Positions 10,188 to 20,203 of a stretch of DNA of 64,000 nucleotides are shown here, in pieces. The stretch covers positions 1 through 64,000 of the forward strand of contig CAITLU010000048.1 of NCBI GenBank assembly GCA_903893315.1, in the 5' to 3' direction. A program made the translations under genes and the position numbers. The notes below the pieces were generated by a model. It saw only the letters and a program-made list of their open reading frames with translations. It was not told where the DNA came from and did no database searches. The DNA is from an uncultured bacterium (lineage in GTDB: Bacteria > Desulfobacterota > Binatia > UBA1149 > CAITLU01). How positions within the stretch are numbered: position 1 is the first letter of the stretch; each line of letters begins with the position of its first letter.

Positions 10188-12299
10188 ATGCTGAACGGCC
10201 TTTTCCCGAGAACTCCACTGCTGACCGGCGGCGATGCCGAGGCCAGGCGCCGCGAGCTCGGCGACTACTTCCTTTCCACTTTCGACCGCTACGAGCGCCT
10301 CTTCGAAACGCTCGCCGGCCGGCGGGCCTTTCTGGAAAGACCCATCGCGCTCAGGCACCCGCTGATCTTCTACCTCGGCCACACAGCCACGTTCTTCGTC
10401 AACAAGCTGGTGCTCGCCGGACTGCTGACCGAACGCATCAATCCACAATTCGAATCGCTGTTCGCCGTGGGCGTGGACGAAATGAGCTGGGACGACCTCG
10501 ACGACTCCCACTACGAGTGGCCGAGCGTCGACGAGGTCATGGCGTACCGCGCCAAGGTGCGCGAGGTGACCGCTCGACTCATCGAGACGGCGCCCCTTGT
10601 CCTGCCGATCGACTGGGACCATCCGTGGTGGGCGATCGTGATGTGCATCGAACACGAACGCATCCATCTGGAAACGTCGTCCGTACTGATACGCCAGCAC
10701 GACCTCGAGCACGTCAGGCCGCACCCGGCCTGGCAACCATGCCGAAAGTCCGGCGCAGCGCCGCAAAACCAGTTGGTGGCGATTCCTGCCGGACAGGTGC
10801 GTCTGGGCAAGGAACGATCAGCCGCCGACTACGGCTGGGACAACGAGTACCGCGTGCGTGAGGCCGACATCGCCGCTTTTCAGGCGAGCCGCCATCTGGT
10901 CAGCAACGGCGAATTCCTCGATTTCCTCCGCGCCGACGGCTACGCGAACGATGCTCATTGGGAAGCCGAAGGTCTTGCCTGGAAGAACTACGCGGGCGCG
11001 GCGCATCCGACTTTCTGGAAGAATCACGGCGACACCTGGCGGCTGCGCTTGATGACCGAAGAAGTGGAGATGCCGTGGGACTGGCCGGTCGAGGTGAACT
11101 ACCACGAGGCCAAGGCGTTCTGTAACTGGAAGAGAGCACTCAGCGGGCAAGCGGTGCGGCTCCCGACCGAAGACGAGTGGTACCGCCTGCGCGATCTCGC
11201 CGGGCTCGCCGAAATCGCCTCCGACCGGACTGCCGCCGCCAACATCCACCTGGATCATCACGCTTCCCCGTGCCCGGTCGGCGAGTTCCGCCACGGTGAA
11301 CTCTACGACGTGATCGGCAACGTCTGGCAATGGACGGAAACGCCGATCTATCCGCTGCCGGGCTTCGAGGTGCACCCGCTGTACGACGATTTCACCACGC
11401 CGACCTTCGACGGACGCCACAACCTGATCAAGGGCGGCTCGTGGATTTCCTGCGGCAACGAAGCCCTGCGCAGCGCGCGCTACGCGTTCCGCCGTCATTT
11501 CTTTCAGCACGCAGGTTTCCGCTACGTGGTCGCCCAGGAGCCAGTCGGCATTCCCGCCTCGCAATACGAAACCGACAAGGCATTGGCCGAATACGCCGAG
11601 TTCCACTACGGCGACGAATATTTCGGCGTCGCGAATTTCCCGCAGACCTTGGCCGCGATCGCGATCCGGGCAATGGTGAACAAACCGGCACGCCGTGCAC
11701 TCGATATCGGGTGCGCGTCGGGGCGCGCGACTTTCGAACTGGCGCAACACTTCGACCACGTCACAGGCATCGACTTTTCCGCGCGCTTGATCGGCTCCGG
11801 CGTGCAACTGGCCGCGCAGGGCGTGCTGCGTTACACGCTCGCCGACGAGGGCAAACTGGTCAGCTACAAAGAGCGCACCCTGGCCGCTCTTGACCTGGAC
11901 GAGGTGAAGCACAAGGTCGATTTCTTTCAGGGCGACGCCTGCAACCTCAAACCGCTGCTGACCGGCTACGACCTGATCCTCGCGGCCAATCTGATCGACC
12001 GTCTCTACAGTCCGCGCAAGTTTCTCTGCGACGTGCACGAGCGGCTCAATCCGGGCGGGATTCTGCTGATCGCTTCCCCCTACACGTGGCTGGAGGAACA
12101 CACACGGAGCGACGAGTGGATCGGAGGATTCAAGAAGAACGCCGAAAACCACACCACGCTCGACGGCCTGAAGGAATTGCTCGGCGCGCATTTCCGCCTG
12201 ATCCAGGCACCGCTGGAAGTACCTTTCGTCATCCGTGAGACCAGGCGCAAGTTTCAGCACAGTCTGTCGGAAGTCACTCTGTGGGAGCGGATTTCTTGA
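10188..12299 (+). CDS. ovoA: 5-histidylcysteine sulfoxide synthase / methyltransferase OvoA
   Basis: At 703 residues it has the length and three-part layout of OvoA. A DinB-like N-terminal domain carries the non-heme iron motif HX3HXE (H156, H160, E162). A formylglycine-generating-enzyme/sulfatase-type domain follows at about 200-460. A SAM-dependent methyltransferase occupies about 470-700, with its glycine-rich motif ALDIGCASG near residue 504. OvoA joins cysteine to histidine at C5 as a sulfoxide and methylates the imidazole of the product, giving ovothiol A after C-S cleavage. A GAGG Shine-Dalgarno precedes the ATG by about eight bases. The next gene overlaps its stop and supplies the expected lyase, which supports the assignment. 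Confidence 0.93.
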   Translation: MLNGLFPRTPLLTGGDAEARRRELGDYFLSTFDRYERLFETLAGRRAFLERPIALRHPLIFYLGHTATFFVNKLVLAGLLTERINPQFESLFAVGVDEMSWDDLDDSHYEWPSVDEVMAYRAKVREVTARLIETAPLVLPIDWDHPWWAIVMCIEHERIHLETSSVLIRQHDLEHVRPHPAWQPCRKSGAAPQNQLVAIPAGQVRLGKERSAADYGWDNEYRVREADIAAFQASRHLVSNGEFLDFLRADGYANDAHWEAEGLAWKNYAGAAHPTFWKNHGDTWRLRLMTEEVEMPWDWPVEVNYHEAKAFCNWKRALSGQAVRLPTEDEWYRLRDLAGLAEIASDRTAAANIHLDHHASPCPVGEFRHGELYDVIGNVWQWTETPIYPLPGFEVHPLYDDFTTPTFDGRHNLIKGGSWISCGNEALRSARYAFRRHFFQHAGFRYVVAQEPVGIPASQYETDKALAEYAEFHYGDEYFGVANFPQTLAAIAIRAMVNKPARRALDIGCASGRATFELAQHFDHVTGIDFSARLIGSGVQLAAQGVLRYTLADEGKLVSYKERTLAALDLDEVKHKVDFFQGDACNLKPLLTGYDLILAANLIDRLYSPRKFLCDVHERLNPGGILLIASPYTWLEEHTRSDEWIGGFKKNAENHTTLDGLKELLGAHFRLIQAPLEVPFVIRETRRKFQHSLSEVTLWERIS

Positions 12300-13456
12300 G
12301 CATCGACTTCGATCGGGAAATCCCGCGCGACGGCACCAGCAGCGTCAAGCACGATGGCCGCGCCGACTATTTCGGCACCCGCGACCTGCTGCCGCTGTGG
12401 GTAGCCGACATGGACTTCTCCGCCCCCGAAGCGATAACGCACGCCCTCGCCGAACGCGCCGCGCATCCCGTCTACGGCTACACGTCATACCCCGACGCCA
12501 TGTACGACGCGCTGATCGCGTGGCTCGACAAGCGCCACGGCTGGCAGGTGCAGCGCGAATGGATAGTGATGGCTCCCGGCGTCGTGCCGTCCCTGTTCGC
12601 GGCGGTGATGGCTTTCGCGCAACCCGGTGAAGGCGTCATCGTGCAACCGCCGGTCTACTCGCCGTTCTTTTCGGCAGTGACGACCAACCGGCGTCGCCTC
12701 ATCCAAAATCCCCTGCGTCTGGACAACGGCCGCTACACCATCGACTTTGCGCACCTCGAACGCTGCGCCGGCGACGGCGCCCGTCTGCTGCTGCTGTGCT
12801 CACCACACAACCCGGTGGGGCGGGTGTGGAGCCCCGCGGAACTCGAAGAAGTCCTTCGCATCGCCCGCCGTCACGATCTGACGATATTGTCGGACGAGAT
12901 CCACGCCGACCTGATCTATCCGGGCGCGCATCACACTGCTCTGGCCACGCTCGCTCAGCCTGCGGACAAACTCGTCACCGCCGTGGCTCCGAGCAAGACC
13001 TTCAACATCCCCGGCCTTGGCCTCTCCAGCCTGATCATCCCAGGTCGCGAACAGCGCGACGCGCTCGAAAACGTTTTCAAGACCCTGCACACATCCAACA
13101 CCAACCCGTTCAGCATCACCGCGTTCGAAGCCGCCTATCGCGGCGGCGAAGCGTGGCTGTCAGAGTTGCTGCTCTACCTGCGCGACAACCGCGATTTCGT
13201 CAGCGCTTTTCTCGCAAAGCGACTGCCGGCCATACGCCTCATCGAGCCGCAAGGCACCTACCTGCTCTGGCTGGATTGTCGTGAACTGCTGATGAACGAC
13301 TCGCAGTTGCACGAGTTTTTCGTGAAGCAAGCCCAGGTGGGAATGAACCCGGGAACCGTGTTCGGACAAGGCGGCAGCGGCTTCATGCGCCTCAACATCG
13401 GCTCGCCACGCCACGTCATCGCCGATGCGCTCGAGCGCATCGCACGCGCACTGTAG
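12296..13456 (+). CDS. ovoB: PLP-dependent C-S lyase of the PatB/MalY type, probably OvoB
   Basis: A fold-type I PLP enzyme of the MalY/PatB beta-lyase branch. The lysine in APSKTFNIPG (K234) is the expected Schiff-base residue, and CSPHNPVGRVW and SDEIHADL are family motifs. I chose the TTG at 12296, which overlaps the ovoA stop as TTGA and has GGGAG eight bases upstream. An in-frame GTG at 12281 would add five residues. Its position after ovoA makes cleavage of the 5-histidylcysteine sulfoxide intermediate the likely reaction, as for OvoB. Family resemblance alone would allow cystathionine beta-lyase. Confidence 0.85.
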   Translation: MSIDFDREIPRDGTSSVKHDGRADYFGTRDLLPLWVADMDFSAPEAITHALAERAAHPVYGYTSYPDAMYDALIAWLDKRHGWQVQREWIVMAPGVVPSLFAAVMAFAQPGEGVIVQPPVYSPFFSAVTTNRRRLIQNPLRLDNGRYTIDFAHLERCAGDGARLLLLCSPHNPVGRVWSPAELEEVLRIARRHDLTILSDEIHADLIYPGAHHTALATLAQPADKLVTAVAPSKTFNIPGLGLSSLIIPGREQRDALENVFKTLHTSNTNPFSITAFEAAYRGGEAWLSELLLYLRDNRDFVSAFLAKRLPAIRLIEPQGTYLLWLDCRELLMNDSQLHEFFVKQAQVGMNPGTVFGQGGSGFMRLNIGSPRHVIADALERIARAL

Positions 13457-13506
13457 CGGCTGCGATCGCTTTACAACGACGGCGAGTGACGGACACGCCG
13501 CGCATT

Positions 13507-14832
13507 TCACGCAGCGGACGGCGGCGGCGAATCGCAGGTCACGGCTCGCGGTGAGCACTGCCCCGCGCCGAGTTCCGCGAACAGGCGCTCGAGCGACTCC
13601 AGATGTTTCTGCGGAGAGTAGACATCCTGCGCAAGCCGCCGCGCGGCAAGTCCCATCCCGGCCAGTTCGTCCGGACGGTCGAGACAATATTCCAGGCGCT
13701 CAGCCAGATCGCGCGCGTCGCCGCCTCGAAACAGGTAACCACTCTCGCCATCGACAACACACTCCGGCAGCGACCCGAGGTCCGCTGCCAACACAGGCGT
13801 CCCGCACGAATAGCTCTCGAGAATCGCGTTGGGCAGGTTCTCGTACCAAAGCGAAGGGACGACCGACAATGCCGCTCGGCCCAGGAAATCCGAAAGTTGT
13901 GGAGCACCCAGCTTTCCCACGAACTCGACGGCGTCATGCAGCCCGCTGCTCGCAACCTGCTCCCGCAACTGATCGACGTACTGCGGCTCTCCGGCTCCGG
14001 CGATCCGCAGGCGCGCATCGAGATCGGGGCGCCTGCGTCGCAACATGGCAAACGCTTCAACAAGTACGTGCACGCCCTTGATGCGCCGTAACGCACCGGC
14101 GTAAGCGACGTAAGACTTCTGCGCGGCTTCGGGTTGCGGTGCAAAGCGGGATCCATCGACCGGCGTCGGGATGCACCGCAACCGCCTCTCCGGCACCCCG
14201 GCTTCCAACATCATCTTGTGCATGAACTGCGTGGTCGTCACGAATACGTCAATCAGATCGAAGTACCGGCGTCGGCGGTGATACCACGTCGCCACAGCGT
14301 TGAGCACTGACGCGTTCGTACTTCCCTGCACGCAGCGATTGCGGACGCTGGGAAGGAGATCCCCGCCAATACAGAGCGTGCACGGAAGCTCGTCGCGTAA
14401 ACAGTGCGCTTGCGGGCACAGCATCGCGTAGTCAGACAGCCGGACGACCACGGGCAGTCCGGTTCGTTTGAGCGCAACGATCAGTGAGGGCGACAACTTG
14501 CGCAGGTAATGCAGAATGTAGGCGATTTGCGGCCGCTCCTCGGCGACAAGCCGAGTCACCGCTTTTTCGACATCGGGCGCGTAGAACAACCGCCGCGTCG
14601 TGCGCCAGAGCGTGCCGATGGTTCGGCGTTGCTCCGCAAACGTGACTTCGTCCGCGCTGCCGAGCGGCTCGACGAAATAGTGCGAGTAAGGGCTCGGCTC
14701 GTTCTGCGAGTAGCGGATCGAGAACGGCACGAGTTTGTGCCCGCGTGCCGTCAAGCCATCGCTGACGTTGAACAGGTAGCGCTCCGGACCGCCCGACACG
14801 AAGTAACGGTAGTTGGCGATGAGAATCTTCAC
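13507..14832 (-). CDS. Glycosyltransferase family 4
   Basis: A 441-residue GT-B fold enzyme. The N-terminus has the GGPERYLFNVS motif of GT4 acceptor domains. The C-terminal half carries an SLWYENLPNAILES segment with the EX7E motif that contacts the donor sugar nucleotide. A Cys-rich stretch near residues 165-190 (MLCPQAHC, CTLC, RNRC) is seen in a subset of GT4 enzymes. It is the last gene of the minus-strand polysaccharide cluster and starts with GTG 15 bases after the methyltransferase gene. The donor and acceptor sugars cannot be read from sequence. Confidence 0.85.
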   Translation of the reverse strand: MKILIANYRYFVSGGPERYLFNVSDGLTARGHKLVPFSIRYSQNEPSPYSHYFVEPLGSADEVTFAEQRRTIGTLWRTTRRLFYAPDVEKAVTRLVAEERPQIAYILHYLRKLSPSLIVALKRTGLPVVVRLSDYAMLCPQAHCLRDELPCTLCIGGDLLPSVRNRCVQGSTNASVLNAVATWYHRRRRYFDLIDVFVTTTQFMHKMMLEAGVPERRLRCIPTPVDGSRFAPQPEAAQKSYVAYAGALRRIKGVHVLVEAFAMLRRRRPDLDARLRIAGAGEPQYVDQLREQVASSGLHDAVEFVGKLGAPQLSDFLGRAALSVVPSLWYENLPNAILESYSCGTPVLAADLGSLPECVVDGESGYLFRGGDARDLAERLEYCLDRPDELAGMGLAARRLAQDVYSPQKHLESLERLFAELGAGQCSPRAVTCDSPPPSAA

Positions 14833-14847
14833 GGCCGGAATGACGGC

Positions 14848-15723
14848 TCACGCAGCCGGTGTCGACGCAACGGCGTCCGAAGTCGGGGCTTTGCGCCCGA
14901 GAAAGTACAAACCGCCGGCAATGCGATGCGCGTCGGGCCGACGCGCAAGCCAGCGGTCGCATTGCTTCAGCAGCGCCGCGAACCAGCCGACCGCGAAGCG
15001 AACGCCGATCTTCCCAACTCGAGTAGGCACGATCAACCCCGCGAGTTCCGTAAGCATCCAGCCGAACGCCGAGGCCGGCCCCACGCAAACACCGCACTCA
15101 ACTTCCTCGAAGTTGGCGAACAGCGTGCGGATGCCGGAGATGGTGAAGCGTTGATAGTCGTGCGGGTCGGCGTGATAGCCCTGCATGAATGGGATCTCCG
15201 CGTAAACGCGCCCACCTGCCTGCAACACCCTTCCGATCTCGTCGACGACGCACCGCGGATCGCTTACGTGCTCCATGACTGCCTGGCAGACGACCAACGC
15301 AAATCCACCGTCGATGAAAGGCAGCGCCAGCGCCGATCCGATCACGTCGACATTCGGGAACAGATCCAGTTCCAGGTTCACGACCCGGTCACCGAGCCGG
15401 CGCTCGCCGGATCCCAGATCGAGAACCGCGCCCTCAGCGCTCGCCACGCGGACCATATCGAGAAGCCTCGCACGATTGACGTTGAGCGACAGACCCGGCC
15501 GAAGCAGCCGCCTCCAGTTTCGTCCCGGTGCCATCTTCGACTCCAGCCCTGCCAGCGCCGCGCCGGGCGGAGAAACGTTCCACGCGCTGCCGCGGCGCCG
15601 GTATTCACGCGAACAGAGCGGGCACCGGGCGCTCGAAGCATCGACGATGAGGTGCGGGCCGCCGCATGCCGGACAGGCCAGAAGCCGCACGATGTCGCCG
15701 GCCCGCTCGTCGATCTCACTCAT
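14848..15723 (-). CDS. SAM-dependent methyltransferase with N-terminal zinc ribbon
   Basis: 291 residues. The N-terminus carries CPACGG and CPLCS, a Trm112-like zinc-ribbon pattern. It is followed by a class I methyltransferase core with the motif VLDLGSGERR near residue 100 and VVCQAVMEHV, typical of Methyltransf_11 enzymes. A C-terminal hydrophobic stretch (residues of about 225-260) may lie at the membrane. Its ATG overlaps the stop of the upstream polymerase gene (ATGA), so the two are translationally coupled. In this cluster, methylation of a sugar or lipid intermediate is the natural inference. Confidence 0.8.
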   Translation of the reverse strand: MSEIDERAGDIVRLLACPACGGPHLIVDASSARCPLCSREYRRRGSAWNVSPPGAALAGLESKMAPGRNWRRLLRPGLSLNVNRARLLDMVRVASAEGAVLDLGSGERRLGDRVVNLELDLFPNVDVIGSALALPFIDGGFALVVCQAVMEHVSDPRCVVDEIGRVLQAGGRVYAEIPFMQGYHADPHDYQRFTISGIRTLFANFEEVECGVCVGPASAFGWMLTELAGLIVPTRVGKIGVRFAVGWFAALLKQCDRWLARRPDAHRIAGGLYFLGRKAPTSDAVASTPAA

Positions 15724-17234
15724 TGTCGTTCACCATTCGCTCCACGGCCGCCAAGTTGGCCGCCGACAGCTCCCTTACCTGACTTCGCCGCGCACAGAGC
15801 CACCGCAGCCGAAAACCACATCAGATAGTTTACGGTGTTCTTGCTACCGAAAGAGTTGTAGCTGCTGTACATCAACACCATGGCAACCGTACCGATGGCC
15901 GGATAGATCACCGCCGGATCCCGCGATCTCCAGGCAGCACACACCACGGATCCCAGCAGTCCAAGAACGACCAGAAGGTACAGCGTTGCCAACGGCGCGC
16001 CGACATCCACGAACAACATCAGCCAGGGATTTTCAAAGCCTACCTGCTGCTTCGTCACTAACATCTCGCTGCTCAGTTCACTCGAGCGCCCGAGTCTGTC
16101 GCCGGTCAGCAAATTGGCACGCTGAAGCATTTCGGGGATAAGTTCCAAGGAACGCTCCCGTACCTCGGTAGATTTTGTCCCTTCCTCCGTCGTGAAACGC
16201 TGTCGCAGCACATCACCATACGGACTGTAGGCCGCTGCGACCAGCACCAGGCCTCCGAACACGACAGCCCACCCAAGAGCGCGAACACGCCGCGACAAGA
16301 CCATTACCAGCACAGGCACCACAGCCAGTACCACCAACGTAACGCGGGCACCGGTAGCCATCGCTGCCGCCACCAGAACCGGAAGAGCCACGACCGCCAG
16401 CGTGCGCCGCAATCCAACGGCGCCGTCCAGCGCCCCCGCTGCCAGGGTAGCTGCGAGCAGGAAATACTGCGCGTTCGTCAACGGGTGCCCCAGCGTCGTA
16501 GTGATACGGTACGACCGCGGATCATTGGAGACCGCGTACCACGACTCCGCGAGGGGCGACGCGGCATAAAGCGAACCGTACAGGGAATTGTGCCGTAGTC
16601 CGTATTCGACGATTCCGTAGACGCCGACCACAGTGACGATGGCAACGAAAAAGCCGGTGAGCATGGCAATCCGTCGCGGCCGCCCCTCGTACTCGGCGAC
16701 CATCAGGATGAAAAGAGTCAACGGGCCGAGATAGTTTTCCACGACCTGGATGATGCCGCCGGCGTGCTGTCGTGCTGCCGACAGCACCAACACGCCAGCG
16801 ACGAACAGCAGCACCCCCCTGCGTATCCACGTGACCCCGCCTGTGAGATTCGCAGCAGCCGACCAACGCCGCCTGTTGGAAACCCGGTACACCACCGCGG
16901 CCACCAAAATGACGATGGTGGCCGGATGCAGTTTAGTGAAGCCCCACTTTCCGCCGCCGAGATACGGAATTCCAGTGACCTCTTCGGTGAGAACGTGTAC
17001 CGGGATCGTCACCACCAGCAGCGCGTAGAGGAAAGGGATCGCGGCCGGAAGGAACAATCCCAGGAGCAGGCCGGAGACGAGCGAAAATGCGAAGGCCCGG
17101 ACATCGCCACTGCCGAGCCCTACGATGGCGCCAGCGACGGAAGCCGCACCGATCGCAGCCCAGACTTCCCGAGCATCCACAGGCAGACGCCAGGTGCCTG
17201 CCGCTGCACGAAAAGCAGTCACCGCCTTGTTCAA
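15720..17234 (-). CDS. O-antigen polymerase/ligase-like membrane protein (Wzy type)
   Basis: 504 residues dominated by ten or more predicted transmembrane helices, with one large loop in the C-terminal half (about 330-420) containing TEVRERSLELIPEMLQ. This layout matches the Wzy/WaaL O-antigen ligase superfamily, which joins polysaccharide repeat units at the periplasmic face. The assigned start is TTG with no clear Shine-Dalgarno; a GTG four codons later, after AAGGCG, is an alternative. It overlaps the methyltransferase start. A second family member lies at 26556-28178 on the other strand, so one may polymerise and the other ligate. Confidence 0.75.
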   Translation of the reverse strand: MNKAVTAFRAAAGTWRLPVDAREVWAAIGAASVAGAIVGLGSGDVRAFAFSLVSGLLLGLFLPAAIPFLYALLVVTIPVHVLTEEVTGIPYLGGGKWGFTKLHPATIVILVAAVVYRVSNRRRWSAAANLTGGVTWIRRGVLLFVAGVLVLSAARQHAGGIIQVVENYLGPLTLFILMVAEYEGRPRRIAMLTGFFVAIVTVVGVYGIVEYGLRHNSLYGSLYAASPLAESWYAVSNDPRSYRITTTLGHPLTNAQYFLLAATLAAGALDGAVGLRRTLAVVALPVLVAAAMATGARVTLVVLAVVPVLVMVLSRRVRALGWAVVFGGLVLVAAAYSPYGDVLRQRFTTEEGTKSTEVRERSLELIPEMLQRANLLTGDRLGRSSELSSEMLVTKQQVGFENPWLMLFVDVGAPLATLYLLVVLGLLGSVVCAAWRSRDPAVIYPAIGTVAMVLMYSSYNSFGSKNTVNYLMWFSAAVALCAAKSGKGAVGGQLGGRGANGERQ

Positions 17235-17398
17235 GGCAAACTAGCCTCGGCCGTCAGGGACGAGGCTGGCAAACCAGGCACGTCGCAAGCTTTCATGTAG
17301 CACTCGCAGCCCCGACCTTTCGCGCACATCCCGTCAGGATACTCATGATCGTAAGCAATCCGGATGACGGCACCCGCCGATTCGGCAGCCACCGCGTC

Positions 17399-18589
17399 CT
17401 ACGACTCCCGCCGTTCCATGTCATCGACAACCTCGCCACGCAGTGAACGATACACGGCGGAAAGACGACCGAAACAAACGGCATCGCCGAAACGCGCCAC
17501 AACCTTGTCCGCCGCGTTCATCCCCATCTCCACGGACCTCTGCGGAGTGCACCTGATTTGCAGGAGAACTCGCTGCAAAACCTCCACGCTCCAATCTTCC
17601 AGGACATAGCCGTCGCAGCCATGCTCGACCACTTCCCGCGCGCTCTCATATGGCGCGACAACGACCAGCTTTCCCATACCCATCGCTTCGATCACCGACA
17701 GACCCAACGATTCGTGTTCCGACGGATGCACGAGGACATCCACGCAAGCCTGCAACTCGCTCACCCTGCTCGGACAGACCACGAACCGGACGACGTCGCC
17801 GAGTCCGAGTTCTGCAGCCAGCGCGCGCAGACGATCTTCCGTAGGTCCGAACCCGACGACAAGCACGCGTAGAGAAGGCCAATCGCCCGCCAAGCGACTC
17901 GCGGCTGTCAACAGCAGGTCGATGCGTTTGAAGGCCTCAAAACGCCCGAAATATCCGACCACGAAATCATCCGGGGTGTAGCCGTGCTCTTGTCGCGCGG
18001 CAGCGCCATCGCAGCCGCGATGGTAGACCCTCTCGTCAACCCCCAACGGAATGACCAGTCCGACTCCAGGATCAACGAGACCACGCGCCTCGAACAAGAC
18101 CTTCTGCGATTCGGACACGAAAAGCAGCCTGCGGCACGCGCGCAACGACCTGCTCCAGAGCAGCCGCCGCAAGCGGCCTCGCGGCACGAGACTGGTATGC
18201 TCCGTGTAAAGGATAGGCTGCGATGCAGTACGGCAGAGAAGCTCCGCAAGATACGGGGTCGCCTGATGAAGGTGTACGATCTCGGCCCGCGACCTCGACA
18301 CATACCGGACGAACCGCAACAGTCGGCGCAGATCCAGAGCGCCACGCATACCGAAAGCGCGATACGAAATGCCGAGGCTACGCAAACTATCGCCGGTCTC
18401 GTCGGCACTCGAAAGAAACGCGACCTCTACTTGAACGCCTCGCATGCTCAGGAAGCGGCTCAAACGCAGAGCATGATTCTCAGCACCGCCGGGCTTTCCC
18501 GACCAGAGCACGAACAGGACCCGGCGGACACCCTCCGGCACAAGTGGCGGCACTTCGCCGCCGACCTGACTGTTCGCACTGCTGCTCAA
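17399..18589 (-). CDS. Glycosyltransferase family 4
   Basis: GT-B glycosyltransferase. The N-terminal PGGAENHALRL motif is of the GT4 type, followed by a VVGYFGRFEAFKRID donor-domain strand and an EX7E motif in SEHESLGLSVIEAMG. The frame is open much further upstream, into the MurJ-like gene, but those residues are not protein-like. I place the start at the TTG at 18589, eight bases after GGGGAG; a TTG at 18592 and a GTG at 18655 are alternatives. It lies between the flippase and the polymerase in the polysaccharide operon and probably adds a sugar to the repeat unit. The substrate is unknown. Confidence 0.8.
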   Translation of the reverse strand: MSSSANSQVGGEVPPLVPEGVRRVLFVLWSGKPGGAENHALRLSRFLSMRGVQVEVAFLSSADETGDSLRSLGISYRAFGMRGALDLRRLLRFVRYVSRSRAEIVHLHQATPYLAELLCRTASQPILYTEHTSLVPRGRLRRLLWSRSLRACRRLLFVSESQKVLFEARGLVDPGVGLVIPLGVDERVYHRGCDGAAARQEHGYTPDDFVVGYFGRFEAFKRIDLLLTAASRLAGDWPSLRVLVVGFGPTEDRLRALAAELGLGDVVRFVVCPSRVSELQACVDVLVHPSEHESLGLSVIEAMGMGKLVVVAPYESAREVVEHGCDGYVLEDWSVEVLQRVLLQIRCTPQRSVEMGMNAADKVVARFGDAVCFGRLSAVYRSLRGEVVDDMERRES

Positions 18590-18687
18590 CAAAAGCGCTC
18601 CCCATACCTGGTCCGCTGCGTGGCACTCACGCCACTCACACGTGCGCCCCTGCACCGAAACCGTCCATTCGAATACAAGCCGGCGGC

Positions 18688-20019
18688 TTACGCCACCAGG
18701 CCTCGCGTAGGGAAATGCCGTCGGACACGCCGAAGAAAATATCCGGCGGCAAACAGATACGTCACGGCGGTCGCTCCTGCAATGCCGGCAATTCCGAACC
18801 AATGGCCAAGCACGATGTCGGCCGGGAGATTGACGCAAAAAGTGAGGGCCGCCCCCTTAGCGAACACCGAGGTGTCTCCAATGGCATAGAGGAACCGCGA
18901 CGACATGCCGGTGACGAAGAACAGAGGCAGCGCCGCGGCCAGCATGGCCAGAGCGGCAGCCGTGGGAGCGACAGCATCGGCCGCGTATGTCCCGTGAGCG
19001 AAAAGAAGCGTGACTACCGGACGGGACTGCCAAGCCAGAGCGAGGCTGGCCAACGTGACGAGAAGAGTGGCCGGTCGCATCGTCCGGACAAAAGCGCGGG
19101 CCAGCGCCCCGGGGGCTCCAGCCGTCGCAAGTTCACTCCAGCGAATCGTCACCACGTTCGCCAACGCGCCGTAGGACAAGAACATCAGGATGGCGAACAC
19201 CCGTCCGGCATTCTCCAACATGCTGATGCTACCAGGGGCGAGCAACCAGCCGGCGACAACCTTGTCGGCAACGGCGTTGGCATTGGCCAGCACGCCGCCC
19301 ACCGCAATCGGGATCGCCGCACGGTAGGCTGCCACCACACGCTCGCTCGGCCATACCAGCCGCAGCGTCACGCCGTAGCGCCGAAGAACCAGCAGCAACA
19401 CGACAAGCTGCAGTATCGCCCCCACGAGATATCCAGCGACAAGAGCGCCTGCACCCAAGTTCGAACCCCACAGCAGCAGAACCGTCAGGACGCACAGCGC
19501 CTGCACCAAGGGCGACAGAGCCGGAACCACAAAAGCGTGCAGCGCGTAGAGCACCATGCTTGCAGCCGTCGTCACCAGAGTGGGAACCAGGAACAACGCC
19601 AGCCAGGCGAGGTAATGAAGACTGGCAACGGAGAACGGGCCGCACCCGCCGCCGCGGGCCGTCATCACCGCCGCCGCAGCAATGACGAAAGCCGCACCGA
19701 TCCCGACGGCACCAAACAGCGTAGCCGTACCGGCGAAGAAATCGTCAGCATCGCGCGGACCGCTTGCGCGGGCCGCCACGAACGCCGGCACGAACGCTCC
19801 CTCGATGGACATCCGGACGATCTCGGACAGGTACACGGTGACGCTCAGCGCAAGATAAAAAGCGTCGGTATCACTGGTTGCACCGAGCCGCCGGGCAATC
19901 AGCAGCGTAAGCACGAAGCCCGCCGAGCGTCCGGCGGCGCCGGCCAGGAATGCGGTGACCGACTCCCCCAGCCAGCCAGGCCGCGTGAACCTGACTAGAG
20001 CATTACGCTTCGTGGACAC
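18688..20019 (-). CDS. MurJ/MviN-family lipid flippase
   Basis: 443 residues with about twelve to fourteen hydrophobic helices. The N-terminus (AGRSAGFVLTLLIARRLGATSDTDAFYLA, read across residues of about 27-56) is the MurJ/MviN signature with its conserved DTDAF. MurJ flips lipid II; polysaccharide clusters often carry a MurJ-like protein in place of Wzx to flip undecaprenyl-linked repeat units. The location between the Wzz-type gene and glycosyltransferases favours that second role. The start is a GTG with a GGGGAG very close upstream, so the exact N-terminus is uncertain. Confidence 0.85.
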   Translation of the reverse strand: MSTKRNALVRFTRPGWLGESVTAFLAGAAGRSAGFVLTLLIARRLGATSDTDAFYLALSVTVYLSEIVRMSIEGAFVPAFVAARASGPRDADDFFAGTATLFGAVGIGAAFVIAAAAVMTARGGGCGPFSVASLHYLAWLALFLVPTLVTTAASMVLYALHAFVVPALSPLVQALCVLTVLLLWGSNLGAGALVAGYLVGAILQLVVLLLVLRRYGVTLRLVWPSERVVAAYRAAIPIAVGGVLANANAVADKVVAGWLLAPGSISMLENAGRVFAILMFLSYGALANVVTIRWSELATAGAPGALARAFVRTMRPATLLVTLASLALAWQSRPVVTLLFAHGTYAADAVAPTAAALAMLAAALPLFFVTGMSSRFLYAIGDTSVFAKGAALTFCVNLPADIVLGHWFGIAGIAGATAVTYLFAAGYFLRRVRRHFPTRGLVA

Positions 20020-20203
20020 ATCTCCCCTTTCGCCCGCCGGCTCTGCGGTGTACCGGGCAGCAACCCCACGTCGACACGCGATTCGTCGAAGACACCGCCC
20101 TCAACACTGAGCGGAGCGGTCTGGCAGCGCGGCATCACCGAAGGCGAAGCGCGCAGCAGCCCGGCGCGCCGATATTTTCGCCCGACAGCAAGCGGCGCCC
20201 GAT

